From contig JAUMYJ010000007.1 of the NCBI GenBank assembly GCA_030528715.1, positions 1-64,000 of the forward strand: DNA of 64,000 bases. Reading direction: 5' to 3'. Position numbers and translations under genes: made by a program. This DNA is from Bacteroidales bacterium (GTDB taxonomy: Bacteria > Bacteroidota > Bacteroidia > Bacteroidales > Bacteroidaceae). Shown in pieces: positions 1-8,671 of the stretch (the first letter of the stretch is position 1; each line of letters opens with the position of its first letter). The notes beneath the pieces were generated by a model, which saw nothing but the letters and a program-made list of their open reading frames with translations, did not search any database and was not told the DNA's origin.

Positions 1-336
1 CAACGTGGCCTTAGCGTAACGCTTGTGAGCCGTAGACCACAGATGGGGGCTCTCACTTATGATACACTAAGCGATGAGGTTATGGAAGACCATACGCTTA
101 TCGTTAATACAACCCCCTGTGGTATGTATCCTAATATTGACGATTGCCCTCCCATACCTTATGCTTCCTTAAAGCCAGAACATTTGCTCTACGATGTGGT
201 GTATAATCCTGAAATGACACGCTTTCTGTGTGAGGCTAAGCAGCGTGGTGCGCAGGTAATCAGTGGCTTAGGTATGCTCTATGGTCAAGCCGAGGCTGCT
301 TGGGCTATATGGAATGGCTCATTACAACAAGACTAA
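1..336 (+). CDS. aroE: Shikimate dehydrogenase, C-terminal part (cut by window edge)
   Basis: This is the C-terminal part of shikimate dehydrogenase, which reduces 3-dehydroshikimate to shikimate with NADPH in the chorismate pathway in the cytoplasm. The frame is open to the first base of the window, so the N-terminal substrate-binding part lies outside. Visible signatures are VTLVSRR, the end of the NADP-binding fold that reads the 2'-phosphate; the conserved VNTTPCGMYPN segment; and the C-terminal GLGMLYGQAEAAWAIWN helix that closes the active site. The order and spacing match AroE of Bacteroidales. An ATG at base 25 is internal and not a start. The next gene follows after 15 bases on the same strand. 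Confidence 0.9.
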   Translation, partial: QRGLSVTLVSRRPQMGALTYDTLSDEVMEDHTLIVNTTPCGMYPNIDDCPPIPYASLKPEHLLYDVVYNPEMTRFLCEAKQRGAQVISGLGMLYGQAEAAWAIWNGSLQQD

Positions 337-351
337 AAATGCTTATGTAGC

Positions 352-1284
352 ATGATGATACTTTTTCGACAACATTTGATGCGCTTAGCATTATTGCTAG
401 TTGCGTTTTTAGCGATAGCCATTGCCACTATTGCCCAAACACTATGGACAATAGAGAACACACCGATGCCTCATTTAGAAGATCGTACACGTTACGTTAT
501 CAACCCTGAGGGATTGATGAGTCTACAAGCACAAAAGGCTACGGATAGAGTATTGCGCCAGCTACAAGATAGTATTGGCGTGCAGGGTGTTGTGGTTATA
601 GTCAATCGTGTGGCTGGGGGAGATTGTTACGAATACATTCTCCGTTTGGCGCAAAAATATGGTGTAGGGCAGCGTAATTCTACGGGCTTTGCTATGGTCG
701 TGTCTATGCAAGACCGCTGCTACTATATCGTGTCAGGGCGTGGACTCGAAGGTGTTCTACCTGATGCTATGATACACCGTATTCAGGCAGAAGTATTAGC
801 TCCTGAACTATTACGTGGCAATATAGATGTGGCAGTAGAACAAACGGTACGTCGCCTTGCAGAAGTAGCTTTGGCTGATGGCACACTCACGAAAGATGGC
901 TCATTGGTACGTAAGTATACCGATAGCCAGCCACCTTGGATTTTGGGCGTTATTGTTATGAAGGTTTTCGTTATAGCGATGATAGTTTATATGCGTCGCA
1001 AGCGTAAACGCTGCCCGAAGTGTCATAAGGGCGATCGTTATGTGTCACATACAGGTCCACTGCGTCACAATGGCCATCGATGGACACGCCTTGTAACTTA
1101 TCAATGTACACATTGTAATTATGTAGAGCAGCGAGAAGAGGAAGACCCACGTAGTGGAGGTAATCATGGCCATACCAGTGCTGTGCTTTTAGGAGCACTC
1201 CTTGGCAGTACTATGGGGAGTGGTCGTAGAGGAGGCTTCGGAGGTGGCTCGTTTGGAGGTGGGGGTGCAGGTGGGCGCTTCTAA
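352..1284 (+). CDS. TPM-domain membrane protein with zinc-ribbon-like cysteines and Gly-rich tail
   Basis: The 310-residue protein has an N-terminal hydrophobic signal or anchor (about residues 8-29). An extracytoplasmic TPM (YgcG/Psb32-type) domain follows at about 45-175. A transmembrane helix at about 193-214 is followed by an Arg/Lys cluster, so the C-terminus should be cytoplasmic. Past that helix come two cysteine pairs, CPKC near 220 and CTHC near 250, which look like a zinc ribbon. The last 25 residues are almost all Gly, Arg, Ser and Phe. TPM domains are often linked to membrane-protein quality control, and they frequently sit beside LemA, as here. The exact role is unknown. Two adjacent ATGs make the start ambiguous by one codon. 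Confidence 0.8.
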   Translation: MMILFRQHLMRLALLLVAFLAIAIATIAQTLWTIENTPMPHLEDRTRYVINPEGLMSLQAQKATDRVLRQLQDSIGVQGVVVIVNRVAGGDCYEYILRLAQKYGVGQRNSTGFAMVVSMQDRCYYIVSGRGLEGVLPDAMIHRIQAEVLAPELLRGNIDVAVEQTVRRLAEVALADGTLTKDGSLVRKYTDSQPPWILGVIVMKVFVIAMIVYMRRKRKRCPKCHKGDRYVSHTGPLRHNGHRWTRLVTYQCTHCNYVEQREEEDPRSGGNHGHTSAVLLGALLGSTMGSGRRGGFGGGSFGGGGAGGRF

Positions 1285-1344
1285 CATCACATCATTTTAA
1301 CTATTCGAAATAAGTAAGACAAACGTAATTAAATAAATAACGAT

Positions 1345-1944
1345 ATGACAAAGAAGTTTGCAGGCCTCGGTTGTTTGGCCATACTCTTAGTAGTAGTGCT
1401 TATGGTGGGTTGTTCGGGTATCTCTACCTATAACACACTCGTAACACAAGATGAGAATGTAAATAAAACATTGGCGGATATGCAGACGCAATACCAGCGC
1501 CGTGCCGATCTTATACCCAATCTTGTGGCTACGGTCAAGGGCTATGCTGCTCACGAGCAAGCGACACTGCAAGGTGTAGTGGAAGCTCGTGCTAAGGCTA
1601 CACAAATAACACTAGATGCTAGTGACCTTACACCCGAAAAAATGCAGCAATATGAGGCTGCGCAGACTCAGCTTTCGCAAGCACTTGGCAAGCTGTTAAT
1701 GGTGCAAGAACAATACCCACAACTCAAAGCAGATGCGCAGTTTTCTACATTGCAAGCTCAGCTCGAAGGCACCGAAAACCGCATTGCCGAGAGTCGTCGC
1801 TTGTTCAATGAGAGCGTACAAAGTTATAATCAAGCTGTGCGTACTTTCCCAGCTAGCATCTTTGCGAGCTTGATGGGTTTTGAACGCCGTCAAGCATTCC
1901 AAGCGGCTGTTGGTGCAGAGCAGGCTCCTTCGGTGCAATTCTAA
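1345..1944 (+). CDS. LemA family protein
   Basis: The 199-residue protein has a hydrophobic N-terminus ending in LMVGCSG, which resembles a lipobox with Cys near residue 23. A mainly alpha-helical LemA domain follows. The family signature is clear: a YNTLV segment, then QYQRRADLIPNLVATVKGYA near residues 48-67. The C-terminal part has the usual long helices and an FPASIFASLMGF-like segment. LemA proteins are membrane-anchored with one large soluble coiled domain, and their biochemical role is not settled. It lies 60 bases downstream of the TPM gene on the same strand, a pairing common in many bacteria, so the two probably work together. Confidence 0.9.
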   Translation: MTKKFAGLGCLAILLVVVLMVGCSGISTYNTLVTQDENVNKTLADMQTQYQRRADLIPNLVATVKGYAAHEQATLQGVVEARAKATQITLDASDLTPEKMQQYEAAQTQLSQALGKLLMVQEQYPQLKADAQFSTLQAQLEGTENRIAESRRLFNESVQSYNQAVRTFPASIFASLMGFERRQAFQAAVGAEQAPSVQF

Positions 1945-1982
1945 GCTAGGCTTATCAATTATTTTCTATACTTTACTTCACT

Positions 1983-3152
1983 ATGAGTAGCAATCAGCGA
2001 TACATGATGCGTGGCGTTAGTGCCATGAAAGAAGACGTGCATAGTGCCATTAAAAACATTGATAAGGGTATTTTTCCTCAGGCTTTCTGCAAGATTATTC
2101 CCGACATTCTTGGCGGCTCGCCCGAGTACTGCAATATTATGCATGCCGATGGTGCAGGTACAAAGTCGTCATTGGCCTATATGTACTGGAAAGAAACAGG
2201 TGACTTAAGCGTATGGAAAGGCATCGCACAAGATGCGCTCATCATGAATATTGACGACCTACTTTGTGTCGGTGCAGTAGACAATATTCTTGTATCAAGT
2301 ACCATCGGGCGCAATAAATTACTTATCCCAGGTGAGGTCATTTCAGCCATAATCAATGGCACAGATGAGCTCTTGGCACAAATGCGTGATATGGGTATAG
2401 GCATTTATGGTACAGGCGGAGAAACGGCCGATGTGGGCGATCTCGTACGAACTATTATTGTAGACTCTACCGTGACGTGTCGTATGCGTCGTGATGAGGT
2501 GATTGATAATGCGCGTATTCGCCCTGGTGATGTTATCGTAGGGCTATCTTCTTCGGGCCAGGCTACCTATGAGAGTAGCTACAATAGTGGCATGGGTAGT
2601 AATGGCCTCACGAGTGCACGCCATGATGTCTTTGCCAAGTATTTGGCCGAAAAATATCCTGAGAGCTACGACAAAGCTGTTCCCGAAGCACTCGTGTATA
2701 GCGGTCGCTATGGCCTTACAGATGCTGTCGAGGGGGCACCGATTGATGCAGGTAAGCTAGTGTTATCACCTACGCGCACTTATGCTCCGGTAGTAAAATG
2801 TATCCTCGATGAAATGCGCCCCAATATTCATGGTATGGTACATTGTACTGGGGGCGCGCAAACCAAGGTGTTGCACTTCGTGAGTGAGGATTGCCGCATC
2901 ATCAAGGACAATATGTTCCCCCTCCCACCGCTTTTCCGCGCTATTGCTCAAGAAAGTGGTGCTGATTGGGCTGAGATGTACAAAGTGTTTAATTGTGGCC
3001 ATCGCTTAGAGATATATGTCTCGCCAGAGCAGGCCGAGCGTGTGATGGCCATTAGTCAAAGTTTTAATATTGACGCGCAAATTGTAGGCCGTGTCGAAGA
3101 AGGACCACGTTCACTTACAATCGAGAGCGAATTTGGTACATTTAATTACTAA
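1983..3152 (+). CDS. purM: Phosphoribosylformylglycinamidine cyclo-ligase (AIR synthase)
   Basis: PurM closes the imidazole ring of 5-aminoimidazole ribonucleotide using ATP, the fifth step of de novo purine synthesis. The 389-residue protein is of the longer Bacteroidetes type. Visible motifs are HADGAGTKSSLAYMYWKETG near residue 55, the glycine-rich YGTGGETADVGDLVRT near 140, and GMVHCTGGAQTKVLHF near 285. The start chosen gives MSSNQRYMMRGVSAM; a start at the later ATG pair would remove only a few residues. It precedes prfA by 12 bases and pyrF follows, so the three are probably one transcript, ending at the hairpin after pyrF. Confidence 0.93.
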   Translation: MSSNQRYMMRGVSAMKEDVHSAIKNIDKGIFPQAFCKIIPDILGGSPEYCNIMHADGAGTKSSLAYMYWKETGDLSVWKGIAQDALIMNIDDLLCVGAVDNILVSSTIGRNKLLIPGEVISAIINGTDELLAQMRDMGIGIYGTGGETADVGDLVRTIIVDSTVTCRMRRDEVIDNARIRPGDVIVGLSSSGQATYESSYNSGMGSNGLTSARHDVFAKYLAEKYPESYDKAVPEALVYSGRYGLTDAVEGAPIDAGKLVLSPTRTYAPVVKCILDEMRPNIHGMVHCTGGAQTKVLHFVSEDCRIIKDNMFPLPPLFRAIAQESGADWAEMYKVFNCGHRLEIYVSPEQAERVMAISQSFNIDAQIVGRVEEGPRSLTIESEFGTFNY

Positions 3153-3164
3153 TCTCTTAATCTC

Positions 3165-4274
3165 ATGGCTAGCACAGACCTTTTAGATAAACTTAATGAC
3201 CTCCAAGCCCGCTTCGAGGAAGTGGGTACACTCATCACAGACCCCAATGTGATTGCTGACCAAGCACGCTATGTCAAGCTCACCAAAGAGTATAAAGACC
3301 TCGAAGAACTTGCCAATACGCGTAATCAATATGCTACGTTACTCAACAATCTCGAAGAAGCCAAGCATATTCTCGTGACCGAAAGCGATGCCGATCTTAA
3401 AGATATGGCACGCGAAGAAGTAGCCGAGTGCGAGCGTGCTATTCCTGAACTTGAAGAGCGCATCAAGTTTTTACTTGTGCCTAAGGATCCACAAGATGCC
3501 AAGAATGCTATCCTCGAAATCCGTGGTGGTACGGGGGGCGATGAAGCTGCACTTTTTGCGGGCGATCTCTTCCGTATGTACACCAAGTATTGTGAGAGCA
3601 AAGGATGGCGTATTGAGGTTTCTTCGGTTAACGAGGGTGCTGCAGGTGGTTTCAAAGAAATTATTTGCTCGGTGACTGGAGCCGATGTTTATGGTACACT
3701 TAAATATGAGAGTGGTGTGCATCGTGTACAGCGGGTACCTGCCACCGAGACACAAGGGCGTGTGCACACCTCAGCTGCTACCGTCGCTGTATTACCTGAG
3801 GCCGAAGCTTTTGATGTTGAAATTAATGAAGGGGAAATCAAATGGGATACTTTCCGTTCTAGCGGTGCAGGAGGGCAAAATGTTAATAAGGTAGAGTCTG
3901 GTGTGCGCTTACGCTATATGTGGACTAATCCAAACACCGGAGAGAGCGAAGAAATCCTCATAGAGTGTACCGAAACACGCGATCAGCCTAAGAACAAAGA
4001 GCGTGCATTGGCACGTCTACGTACGTTTATCTACGACAAAGAGCATCAAAAGTATATTGACGACATTGCATCTCGTCGTAAAACACTTGTATCTACGGGT
4101 GACCGATCAGCCAAAGTGCGCACCTATAATTATCCGCAAAATCGCATTACGGACCATCGTGTAGACTACAATAAAAATAACCTACCGGCCTTTATGAATG
4201 GAGATATCCAAGATTGTATCGACCAGCTCATCATTGAAGAGAATGCTGAGCGTATGAAAGAGGCCGAACTCTAA
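3165..4274 (+). CDS. prfA: Peptide chain release factor 1
   Basis: RF1 reads UAA and UAG at the ribosomal A site and triggers hydrolysis of peptidyl-tRNA. The 369-residue length is normal. The stop-codon recognition tripeptide is PAT (residues 192-194), the PxT form that marks RF1 rather than RF2 (SPF). The catalytic GGQ lies at about 236-238 within [17 protein letters not shown]. The N-terminal domain is helical, as expected. The gene sits between purM and pyrF with 12-13-base gaps, which points to co-transcription. The release factor RF3 gene (prfC) is elsewhere in this window. Confidence 0.96.
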   Translation: MASTDLLDKLNDLQARFEEVGTLITDPNVIADQARYVKLTKEYKDLEELANTRNQYATLLNNLEEAKHILVTESDADLKDMAREEVAECERAIPELEERIKFLLVPKDPQDAKNAILEIRGGTGGDEAALFAGDLFRMYTKYCESKGWRIEVSSVNEGAAGGFKEIICSVTGADVYGTLKYESGVHRVQRVPATETQGRVHTSAATVAVLPEAEAFDVEINEGEIKWDTFRSSGAGGQNVNKVESGVRLRYMWTNPNTGESEEILIECTETRDQPKNKERALARLRTFIYDKEHQKYIDDIASRRKTLVSTGDRSAKVRTYNYPQNRITDHRVDYNKNNLPAFMNGDIQDCIDQLIIEENAERMKEAEL

Positions 4275-4287
4275 TTGCCCCTTAATC

Positions 4288-5115
4288 ATGAATCGTCAGC
4301 AACTCATCGACAACATCAAGCGCAAACGCTCGTTTCTATGCGTAGGCCTTGATACCGATATTCGCAAGATACCACAGCACCTCTTGGCTGAGGAAGACCC
4401 TATTTTTGCCTTCAATAAAGCCATTATTGATGCTACGGCTCCTTATTGTGTAGCCTATAAGCCTAATTTAGCCTTTTATGAGAGTGAAGGTTTGGCAGGT
4501 TGGGTAGCTTTTGAGAAAACGATTGCCTATTTGCAAGCCAGCTACCCCGACCAGTTTATTATAGCCGATGCTAAACGTGGCGATATAGGCAATACCTCCG
4601 CTATGTATGCTCGTTGCTTTTTTGAGACAATGGCTATTGATGCTGTTACCGTAGCTCCTTATATGGGAGAAGACTCTGTGACACCCTTTCTCTCTTATGA
4701 TAAGGGTTGGGTAGTGTTGCTTGCACTCACGAGTAACAAAGGCTCACACGACTTTCAGCTTCGTACAAATACCGATGGCACACGTTTGTTTGAAGAAGTG
4801 CTGCGCACTAGTCAGCAATGGGCTGCTGATGACCGTATGATGTATGTCGTAGGAGCTACTCAAGGAGAGCGTTTTGCCGACGTGCGTCGCATCGCTCCTA
4901 CACACTTCTTATTGGTGCCTGGTGTAGGTGCACAGGGTGGCTCACTCAAAGAAGTTTGTGAGTATGGCATGACTAAGGATTGTGGCCTTTTGGTCAACTC
5001 TTCGCGTGGTATTATTTTTGCCGATAGTACAGAGCGTTTTGCCGAGGTCGCAGCCGATGAGGCACGCAAGGTACAAAGCGAAATGGCCGAATACATGCAA
5101 GGTGTAGTCATTTAG
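4288..5115 (+). CDS. pyrF: Orotidine 5'-phosphate decarboxylase
   Basis: This enzyme decarboxylates OMP to UMP, the last step of pyrimidine nucleotide synthesis. The 275-residue protein belongs to the longer type 2 PyrF group. The catalytic Asp-Lys-Asp array is visible as [10 protein letters not shown] (residues 94-103). FLCVGLDTD near the N-terminus and [13 protein letters not shown] near residue 210 are the other conserved segments. It is the last gene of the purM-prfA-pyrF run. A strong hairpin begins seven bases after its stop codon. Confidence 0.95.
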   Translation: MNRQQLIDNIKRKRSFLCVGLDTDIRKIPQHLLAEEDPIFAFNKAIIDATAPYCVAYKPNLAFYESEGLAGWVAFEKTIAYLQASYPDQFIIADAKRGDIGNTSAMYARCFFETMAIDAVTVAPYMGEDSVTPFLSYDKGWVVLLALTSNKGSHDFQLRTNTDGTRLFEEVLRTSQQWAADDRMMYVVGATQGERFADVRRIAPTHFLLVPGVGAQGGSLKEVCEYGMTKDCGLLVNSSRGIIFADSTERFAEVAADEARKVQSEMAEYMQGVVI

Positions 5116-5121
5116 CGTATG

Positions 5122-5194
5122 CCTAGCCTTTACCAAAATAGACACACAGCCCTACATCAAACATAGGGCTGTGTGTCTATTGGTAAAGGCTAGG
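5122..5194. terminator. Strong near-perfect hairpin after pyrF
   Basis: Two arms of about 31 bases (CCTAGCCTTTACC... and ...GGTAAAGGCTAGG) pair almost perfectly around a loop of roughly nine bases. The inner part is GC-rich (ACACACAGCCCTA with TAGGGCTGTGTGT). There is no long T run after it. It most likely ends the purM-prfA-pyrF transcript. Confidence 0.75.
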
Positions 5195-5263
5195 ATATAG
5201 AGAATTCTCTCTATGGAGCGTGTTAAAATACAAGGTAGGGTGTCTTATTTGACGCAAAAATGC

Positions 5264-5427
5264 TATCTTTGTACTCATTGACAAAGGCATATCCTACCAC
5301 TCATACTCGTGAGGTGGGGAGCCATACAAAAGCACGTTACATCTCGTATTAGCTCTTGTTGAGCAAATGCGCTGTGTTTTGCTATGATTAGCCCTAAGCT
5401 TTTGTTACAACTACAAACGAATACATC
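5264..5427 (+). promoter_or_regulatory. Promoter -7 box and long leader of the DUF4831 gene
   Basis: A Bacteroidetes -7 box, TATCTTTG, lies at 5264-5271. Transcription would start near 5278, giving a leader of about 150 bases before the ATG. The leader can form a hairpin (CCACTCA with TGAGGTGG, about 5297-5319) and a small GCTC/GAGC hairpin near 5353-5366. I do not recognise a known riboswitch class. A clear -33 element at the usual distance is lacking; a TTTG at 5248-5251 is too close. Confidence 0.4.
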
Positions 5428-6513
5428 ATGAAGACCATTTACTTGACTTGGTGCCTTGCCTTTTTAGCCTGCCTACCTCTTATGGCACAAACCGAGGTGG
5501 TTGCCTATAAGCCTGGTGTTACCACCGAGGGCGTAACCTATTACCTACCGCGAACAGCTTTTGCCATCAGCATTAAGCTCAAAAAAACAACCTATTTCCC
5601 AGGAGAGTTTCAGCCTTATGCCGCAGCCTACTTACGCTTGGCCGATGTTGGTGCTACACCTACGACTTCGTGGAGTATTGAGGGTATAAGTGTGCAGCCC
5701 TATGGCCTTCCCGATACGAGTAAGGTATATAGCATAGCTCTGAAAAAGCGTACCATAGCTCCCTTAGTTACGTTAAGTGTTGATGGGCTATTACTCGGTG
5801 TAAATACGGCAGATGCGCCTAGTGTTGCCCCTCTGCCAGAGCCACTACCCCTTCGTACACGTACACCGAAGCCACTTAACCCACGCGACTATATGGGCGA
5901 AGACATTCTTTTGGCTGGCAGTACGCTAAAAATGGCAGAGCTCACGGCCAATGAAATACTTGACTTGCGCGATTCTCGCAATTTGCTCATGAAAGGACAA
6001 GCCGACTTTATGCCTAAGGACGGCGAGCAGCTTAAACTTATGTTAGCACAGCTTGATCAGCAAGAGCAAGCCCTGCTGCAAGCCTTCAAAGGCTATACGA
6101 CCGAAGAGGAGCAAACCGTTGTGCTACGCTATGAGCCGATGGCAGAGGTCAAAGACCATGTGCTATGCCGCCTCTCACAAAAGTTAGGACTTGTTGCACC
6201 TGACGACTTAGCTGGTGCACCCATATATATCAGTCTAACTGATCTTAAAAGTCTACCCGATAGTGTGCCGTTAGACCCCAAAGCCATAGCTAAGCGCGAT
6301 GCCGAAGATGTGCGCTATAACCTTCCTACACACTGTCGTTTAGAAATTTATACTCCTACACAGCATCTTTATACGGGGCAGCAAGCTGTGGCACAACTTG
6401 GTCGTGTAGAATACCTCGGTGGGGCGCTTTTTAATAAGAATGCTACCACCAAGCTCACACTCGTCCCTACAACAGGAGCTGTGTTGCAGCTTGAAGCTAT
6501 ACAGCAGCCCTAA
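5428..6513 (+). CDS. DUF4831 family protein
   Basis: The 361-residue protein starts with a signal peptide (MKTIYLTWCLAFLACLPLMAQ, cleavage after about residue 21), so it is exported. The mature part begins TEVVAYKPGVTTEGVTYYLPRTAF. The segment ILLAGSTLKMAELTANEILDLRDSR in the middle, and a glutamine-rich stretch near residues 208-220, fit the DUF4831 family of Bacteroidetes, whose function is unknown. No lipobox, beta-barrel strand pattern or catalytic motif is obvious. It stands alone between a long leader and a 21-bp-period repeat element. Confidence 0.75.
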   Translation: MKTIYLTWCLAFLACLPLMAQTEVVAYKPGVTTEGVTYYLPRTAFAISIKLKKTTYFPGEFQPYAAAYLRLADVGATPTTSWSIEGISVQPYGLPDTSKVYSIALKKRTIAPLVTLSVDGLLLGVNTADAPSVAPLPEPLPLRTRTPKPLNPRDYMGEDILLAGSTLKMAELTANEILDLRDSRNLLMKGQADFMPKDGEQLKLMLAQLDQQEQALLQAFKGYTTEEEQTVVLRYEPMAEVKDHVLCRLSQKLGLVAPDDLAGAPIYISLTDLKSLPDSVPLDPKAIAKRDAEDVRYNLPTHCRLEIYTPTQHLYTGQQAVAQLGRVEYLGGALFNKNATTKLTLVPTTGAVLQLEAIQQP

Positions 6514-6570
6514 GCTAAGACATTATAAGATGGCAGAGCGCTATTGGAATGCGCTGTATTATACTAAGAG

Positions 6571-6668
6571 ATAATATTTGTTCTGTGTCTTGGTACATTT
6601 GTACCGAGACGCGGAACAAATGTGTCTAGTCATGGTACAATTGTGCCAAGACAAGAAACAAGTATTAG
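6571..6668. repeat. 21-bp-period palindrome array, copy 1
   Basis: Five 14-bp units lie on an exact 21-bp period, with centres at 6577, 6598, 6619, 6640 and 6661. The three inner units read GGTACATTTGTACC, GGAACAAATGTGTC and GGTACAATTGTGCC. The two outer ones are degenerate half-sites. The 7-bp linkers are GTGTCTT, GAGACGC, TAGTCAT and AAGACAA. It begins 57 bases after the DUF4831 stop and precedes the tmRNA terminator. Function unknown. Confidence 0.85.
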
Positions 6669-6744
6669 TACGCCAATGTTAGCATGTAGCTACTAAGCCG
6701 TGATAGGCCTTATAGACTAGGAGGGTAGTTTGTTGTATATAAAG

Positions 6745-6786
6745 ATTTTGTCTTCAACCACTTTGTTGGGTAGTTGAAGACAAAAT
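6745..6786 (-). terminator. Hairpin after tmRNA
   Basis: Arms ATTTTGTCTTCAAC and GTTGAAGACAAAAT pair perfectly around a loop of about 14 bases. It lies about 30 bases past the tmRNA 3' end on the minus strand and is followed there by a T-rich stretch. Confidence 0.7.
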
Positions 6787-6814
6787 AAATGCTTGCACAA
6801 TATGGCTTGGCGTG

Positions 6815-7213
6815 TGTGGACCAGGAGGGGATTGAACCCTCGTCCAAACGGGGAAACAATACGCTTTCTACATGCTTATCCTTGCTTTTGTTTTCGTGTG
6901 TAAGCAAGACCAAGGCCACCAACTTACACCTTATCCTCTAAAACTTCGCCTTTGGTGCGAGGCCACCGTAGGCTATTCCCGACTTGCCTACACCACTGGT
7001 TCAGAGTATTTCGGGAACAGAGCCTCTGAGTGATGTCTCGTCGGTCTGCCTAGCAGACCGATAAAGCTAGCTTACTATACTTCGACTAGGCAGCGAGAGC
7101 GTATTGATTTTCGCCAGTTAAAAACGTTGAAAGCTGAGATTAAAGTGCCAGACTAACGAAGCACTGCATGCTTACATACCTTTTCTGCCCGCTGTCAAAT
7201 CCAGTCTGGCCCC
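6815..7213 (-). ncRNA. ssrA: Transfer-messenger RNA (tmRNA)
   Basis: The minus strand begins GGGGCCAGACTGGATTTGAC, the usual tmRNA 5' end. It closes with a T-arm, GTTCAATCCCC, and an acceptor strand, TGGTCC, that pairs with GGCCA of the 5' end. The RNA rescues stalled ribosomes with SmpB. The 3' boundary is uncertain by a few bases, because no CCA follows directly in the expected place. The pseudoknot-rich middle includes a hairpin with GGTCTGC and GCAGACC arms. The encoded tag is listed separately. A promoter box lies just upstream and a terminator downstream. Confidence 0.93.
7086..7115 (-). other. tmRNA proteolysis-tag reading frame
   Basis: The frame reads GGC GAA AAT CAA TAC GCT CTC GCT GCC TAG, giving GENQYALAA; with the Ala from charged tmRNA the tag is AGENQYALAA. 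The ALAA end is the usual signal for ClpXP and related proteases. Confidence 0.88.
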
Positions 7214-7232
7214 TAAAAGCATGTTTTGACTA

Positions 7233-7240
7233 CAAATTTA
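7233..7240 (-). promoter_or_regulatory. Promoter -7 box of tmRNA
   Basis: The minus strand reads TAAATTTG, a match to TAnnTTTG, placed so that transcription would begin about 10 bases before the mature tmRNA 5' end. The -33 element is not clear. Confidence 0.6.
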
Positions 7241-7335
7241 CGAATAAAAACGAAACTGTCCAGCATTTTGTGGTTAAAAAAGTTCAAAGTGCCTATAACA
7301 GTCTCATAGATGATGGGTATATGCCAAAAAAATAC

Positions 7336-7343
7336 TATTTTTG
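7336..7343 (+). promoter_or_regulatory. Possible promoter of the exopolysaccharide operon
   Basis: TATTTTTG matches the Bacteroidetes -7 box, about 135 bases before the WecA-like gene. The -33 element is weak. The leader would be about 130 bases. No UpxY-type antiterminator gene, as found at Bacteroides capsule loci, is present. Confidence 0.35.
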
Positions 7344-7479
7344 CAAGATAAGTGCTATACGGATAGCTTCATATAGCTAGTGGTGTAGTCTTGAGTGTGA
7401 AAGCCAATAAACGTAGAGGAGATTCTCATAGCACTTGCGATGAGGGTGTTACTAATATTTAATATTAAGTTTTGATAGA

Positions 7480-8571
7480 ATGTCAATAGTGTTATTACTT
7501 AGTGCATTGAGTTTGGCTGTAAGCTGTGTATTAGCACTAGGCATACTACCTAAAATAATCAAGATAGCACATGCAAAGAAACTGCTTGATGAGGTAGATG
7601 AACGCAAAGTGCATCATGTTCCTGTGCCTCGTTTAGGAGGAACTGCTTTTGTACCCGTATTGATTGTTACGCTATGTGCCTTGTGTGCTATATACCCTTC
7701 GGGCTGCTCTATGAATGAGTTCTGTGGTTTCGTGGCGGCTATGATGCTGATCAATGTCGTGGGTATTTATGACGACTTGATGGGGGTGCGCTATGCTGTG
7801 AAGTTTAGCGTGCAGATTGTTTCAGGGATATTGCTCTGTCTCTCGGGCTTTGGACTAACGAGTTTTAATGGTCTCTTTGGTATTACTGACCTGCCTGTTG
7901 TGGTAAGTTGGCTGCTCACGCTTTTTTTAGTTGTTTTTGTAGTAAACGCTATCAATTTGATTGATGGTGTAGACGGCTTAGCGGCTAGCTTGAGTATTGT
8001 TGCATTAGCGATGTTGGGTGGTGTGCTCATGGTCGTTGCCCCTTTTTATGCTTGGCTAGCTGCTGCGGGTATAGGCGTTTTACTAGCTTTTTTGCTCTAT
8101 AATATATGGGGGAGCGCAGAGCAGAAAACCAAGCTCTTTATGGGAGATGGTGGAAGTCAAGCCCTAGGCTTCTTAATCGTTTTTTTACTCTTAGCTATAA
8201 ATCGTAAAGGCACTATTTATTTATTGAGTGACACTCCCTTAAACCCTATTGTCTTAGGTCTTGCAGCTGTGGCTGTACCTTGTCTAGATGTAGTGCGTGT
8301 AGGGCTACTACGGCTTTATCTTGGCAGGCACCCATTCCTGCCCGACCGCAATCATATTCATCATTGCTTCCTTCGTCTAGGCTATTCGCACAAACGTGTC
8401 GTGTGTTACTTACTCATGATAGCCTTAGGCTTCATTGTATATAACCTTGGTATGGCACAATTGATAGGGCCAACATGGGTGTTTTTGAGCGATTGGGTGC
8501 TGTGGTTGTGTATCCATTTAGTGTTGACTTATGCGGTGTTTAAGTATGAGCGTAGAAAGTGTTGTTTCTAG
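7480..8571 (+). CDS. Undecaprenyl-phosphate GlcNAc-1-phosphate transferase-like (WecA/MraY family)
   Basis: This is a multi-pass membrane enzyme of the polyprenyl-phosphate N-acetylhexosamine-1-phosphate transferase family. It starts glycan assembly by moving a sugar phosphate from a UDP-sugar to undecaprenyl phosphate. The 363-residue protein has about ten hydrophobic segments. Family motifs in order are PRLGGTAFV near residue 50, the Asp pair YDDLMGVRY near 98, NLIDGVDGLA near 158, MGDGGSQALGF near 221, and the HIHH signature of the WecA branch near 292. It opens the polysaccharide locus, so it is the likely initiating enzyme. The sugar used cannot be told from sequence. Confidence 0.9.
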   Translation: MSIVLLLSALSLAVSCVLALGILPKIIKIAHAKKLLDEVDERKVHHVPVPRLGGTAFVPVLIVTLCALCAIYPSGCSMNEFCGFVAAMMLINVVGIYDDLMGVRYAVKFSVQIVSGILLCLSGFGLTSFNGLFGITDLPVVVSWLLTLFLVVFVVNAINLIDGVDGLAASLSIVALAMLGGVLMVVAPFYAWLAAAGIGVLLAFLLYNIWGSAEQKTKLFMGDGGSQALGFLIVFLLLAINRKGTIYLLSDTPLNPIVLGLAAVAVPCLDVVRVGLLRLYLGRHPFLPDRNHIHHCFLRLGYSHKRVVCYLLMIALGFIVYNLGMAQLIGPTWVFLSDWVLWLCIHLVLTYAVFKYERRKCCF

Positions 8572-8619
8572 GCAATAAATGTACTTTATTGACGTTGCTA
8601 CATCAAATTAGTATTGCTC

Positions 8620-8653
8620 TATAAAAAGAATGATATTATAAAAAGAATAATAT
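8620..8653 (+). repeat. Tandem 17-bp duplication before the export gene
   Basis: TATAAAAAGAATGATAT is followed directly by TATAAAAAGAATAATAT, 16 of 17 bases identical. It ends 18 bases before the ATG of the SLBB export gene. It could be a recent slippage duplication that alters promoter or leader spacing. Confidence 0.7.
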
Positions 8654-8671
8654 AGCATAAACTTACGATAA

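Noticed and set aside
6710..6922. A 70-residue minus-strand open frame
   Set aside because: It lies across the tmRNA 3' half and its terminator; the RNA features explain the sequence.
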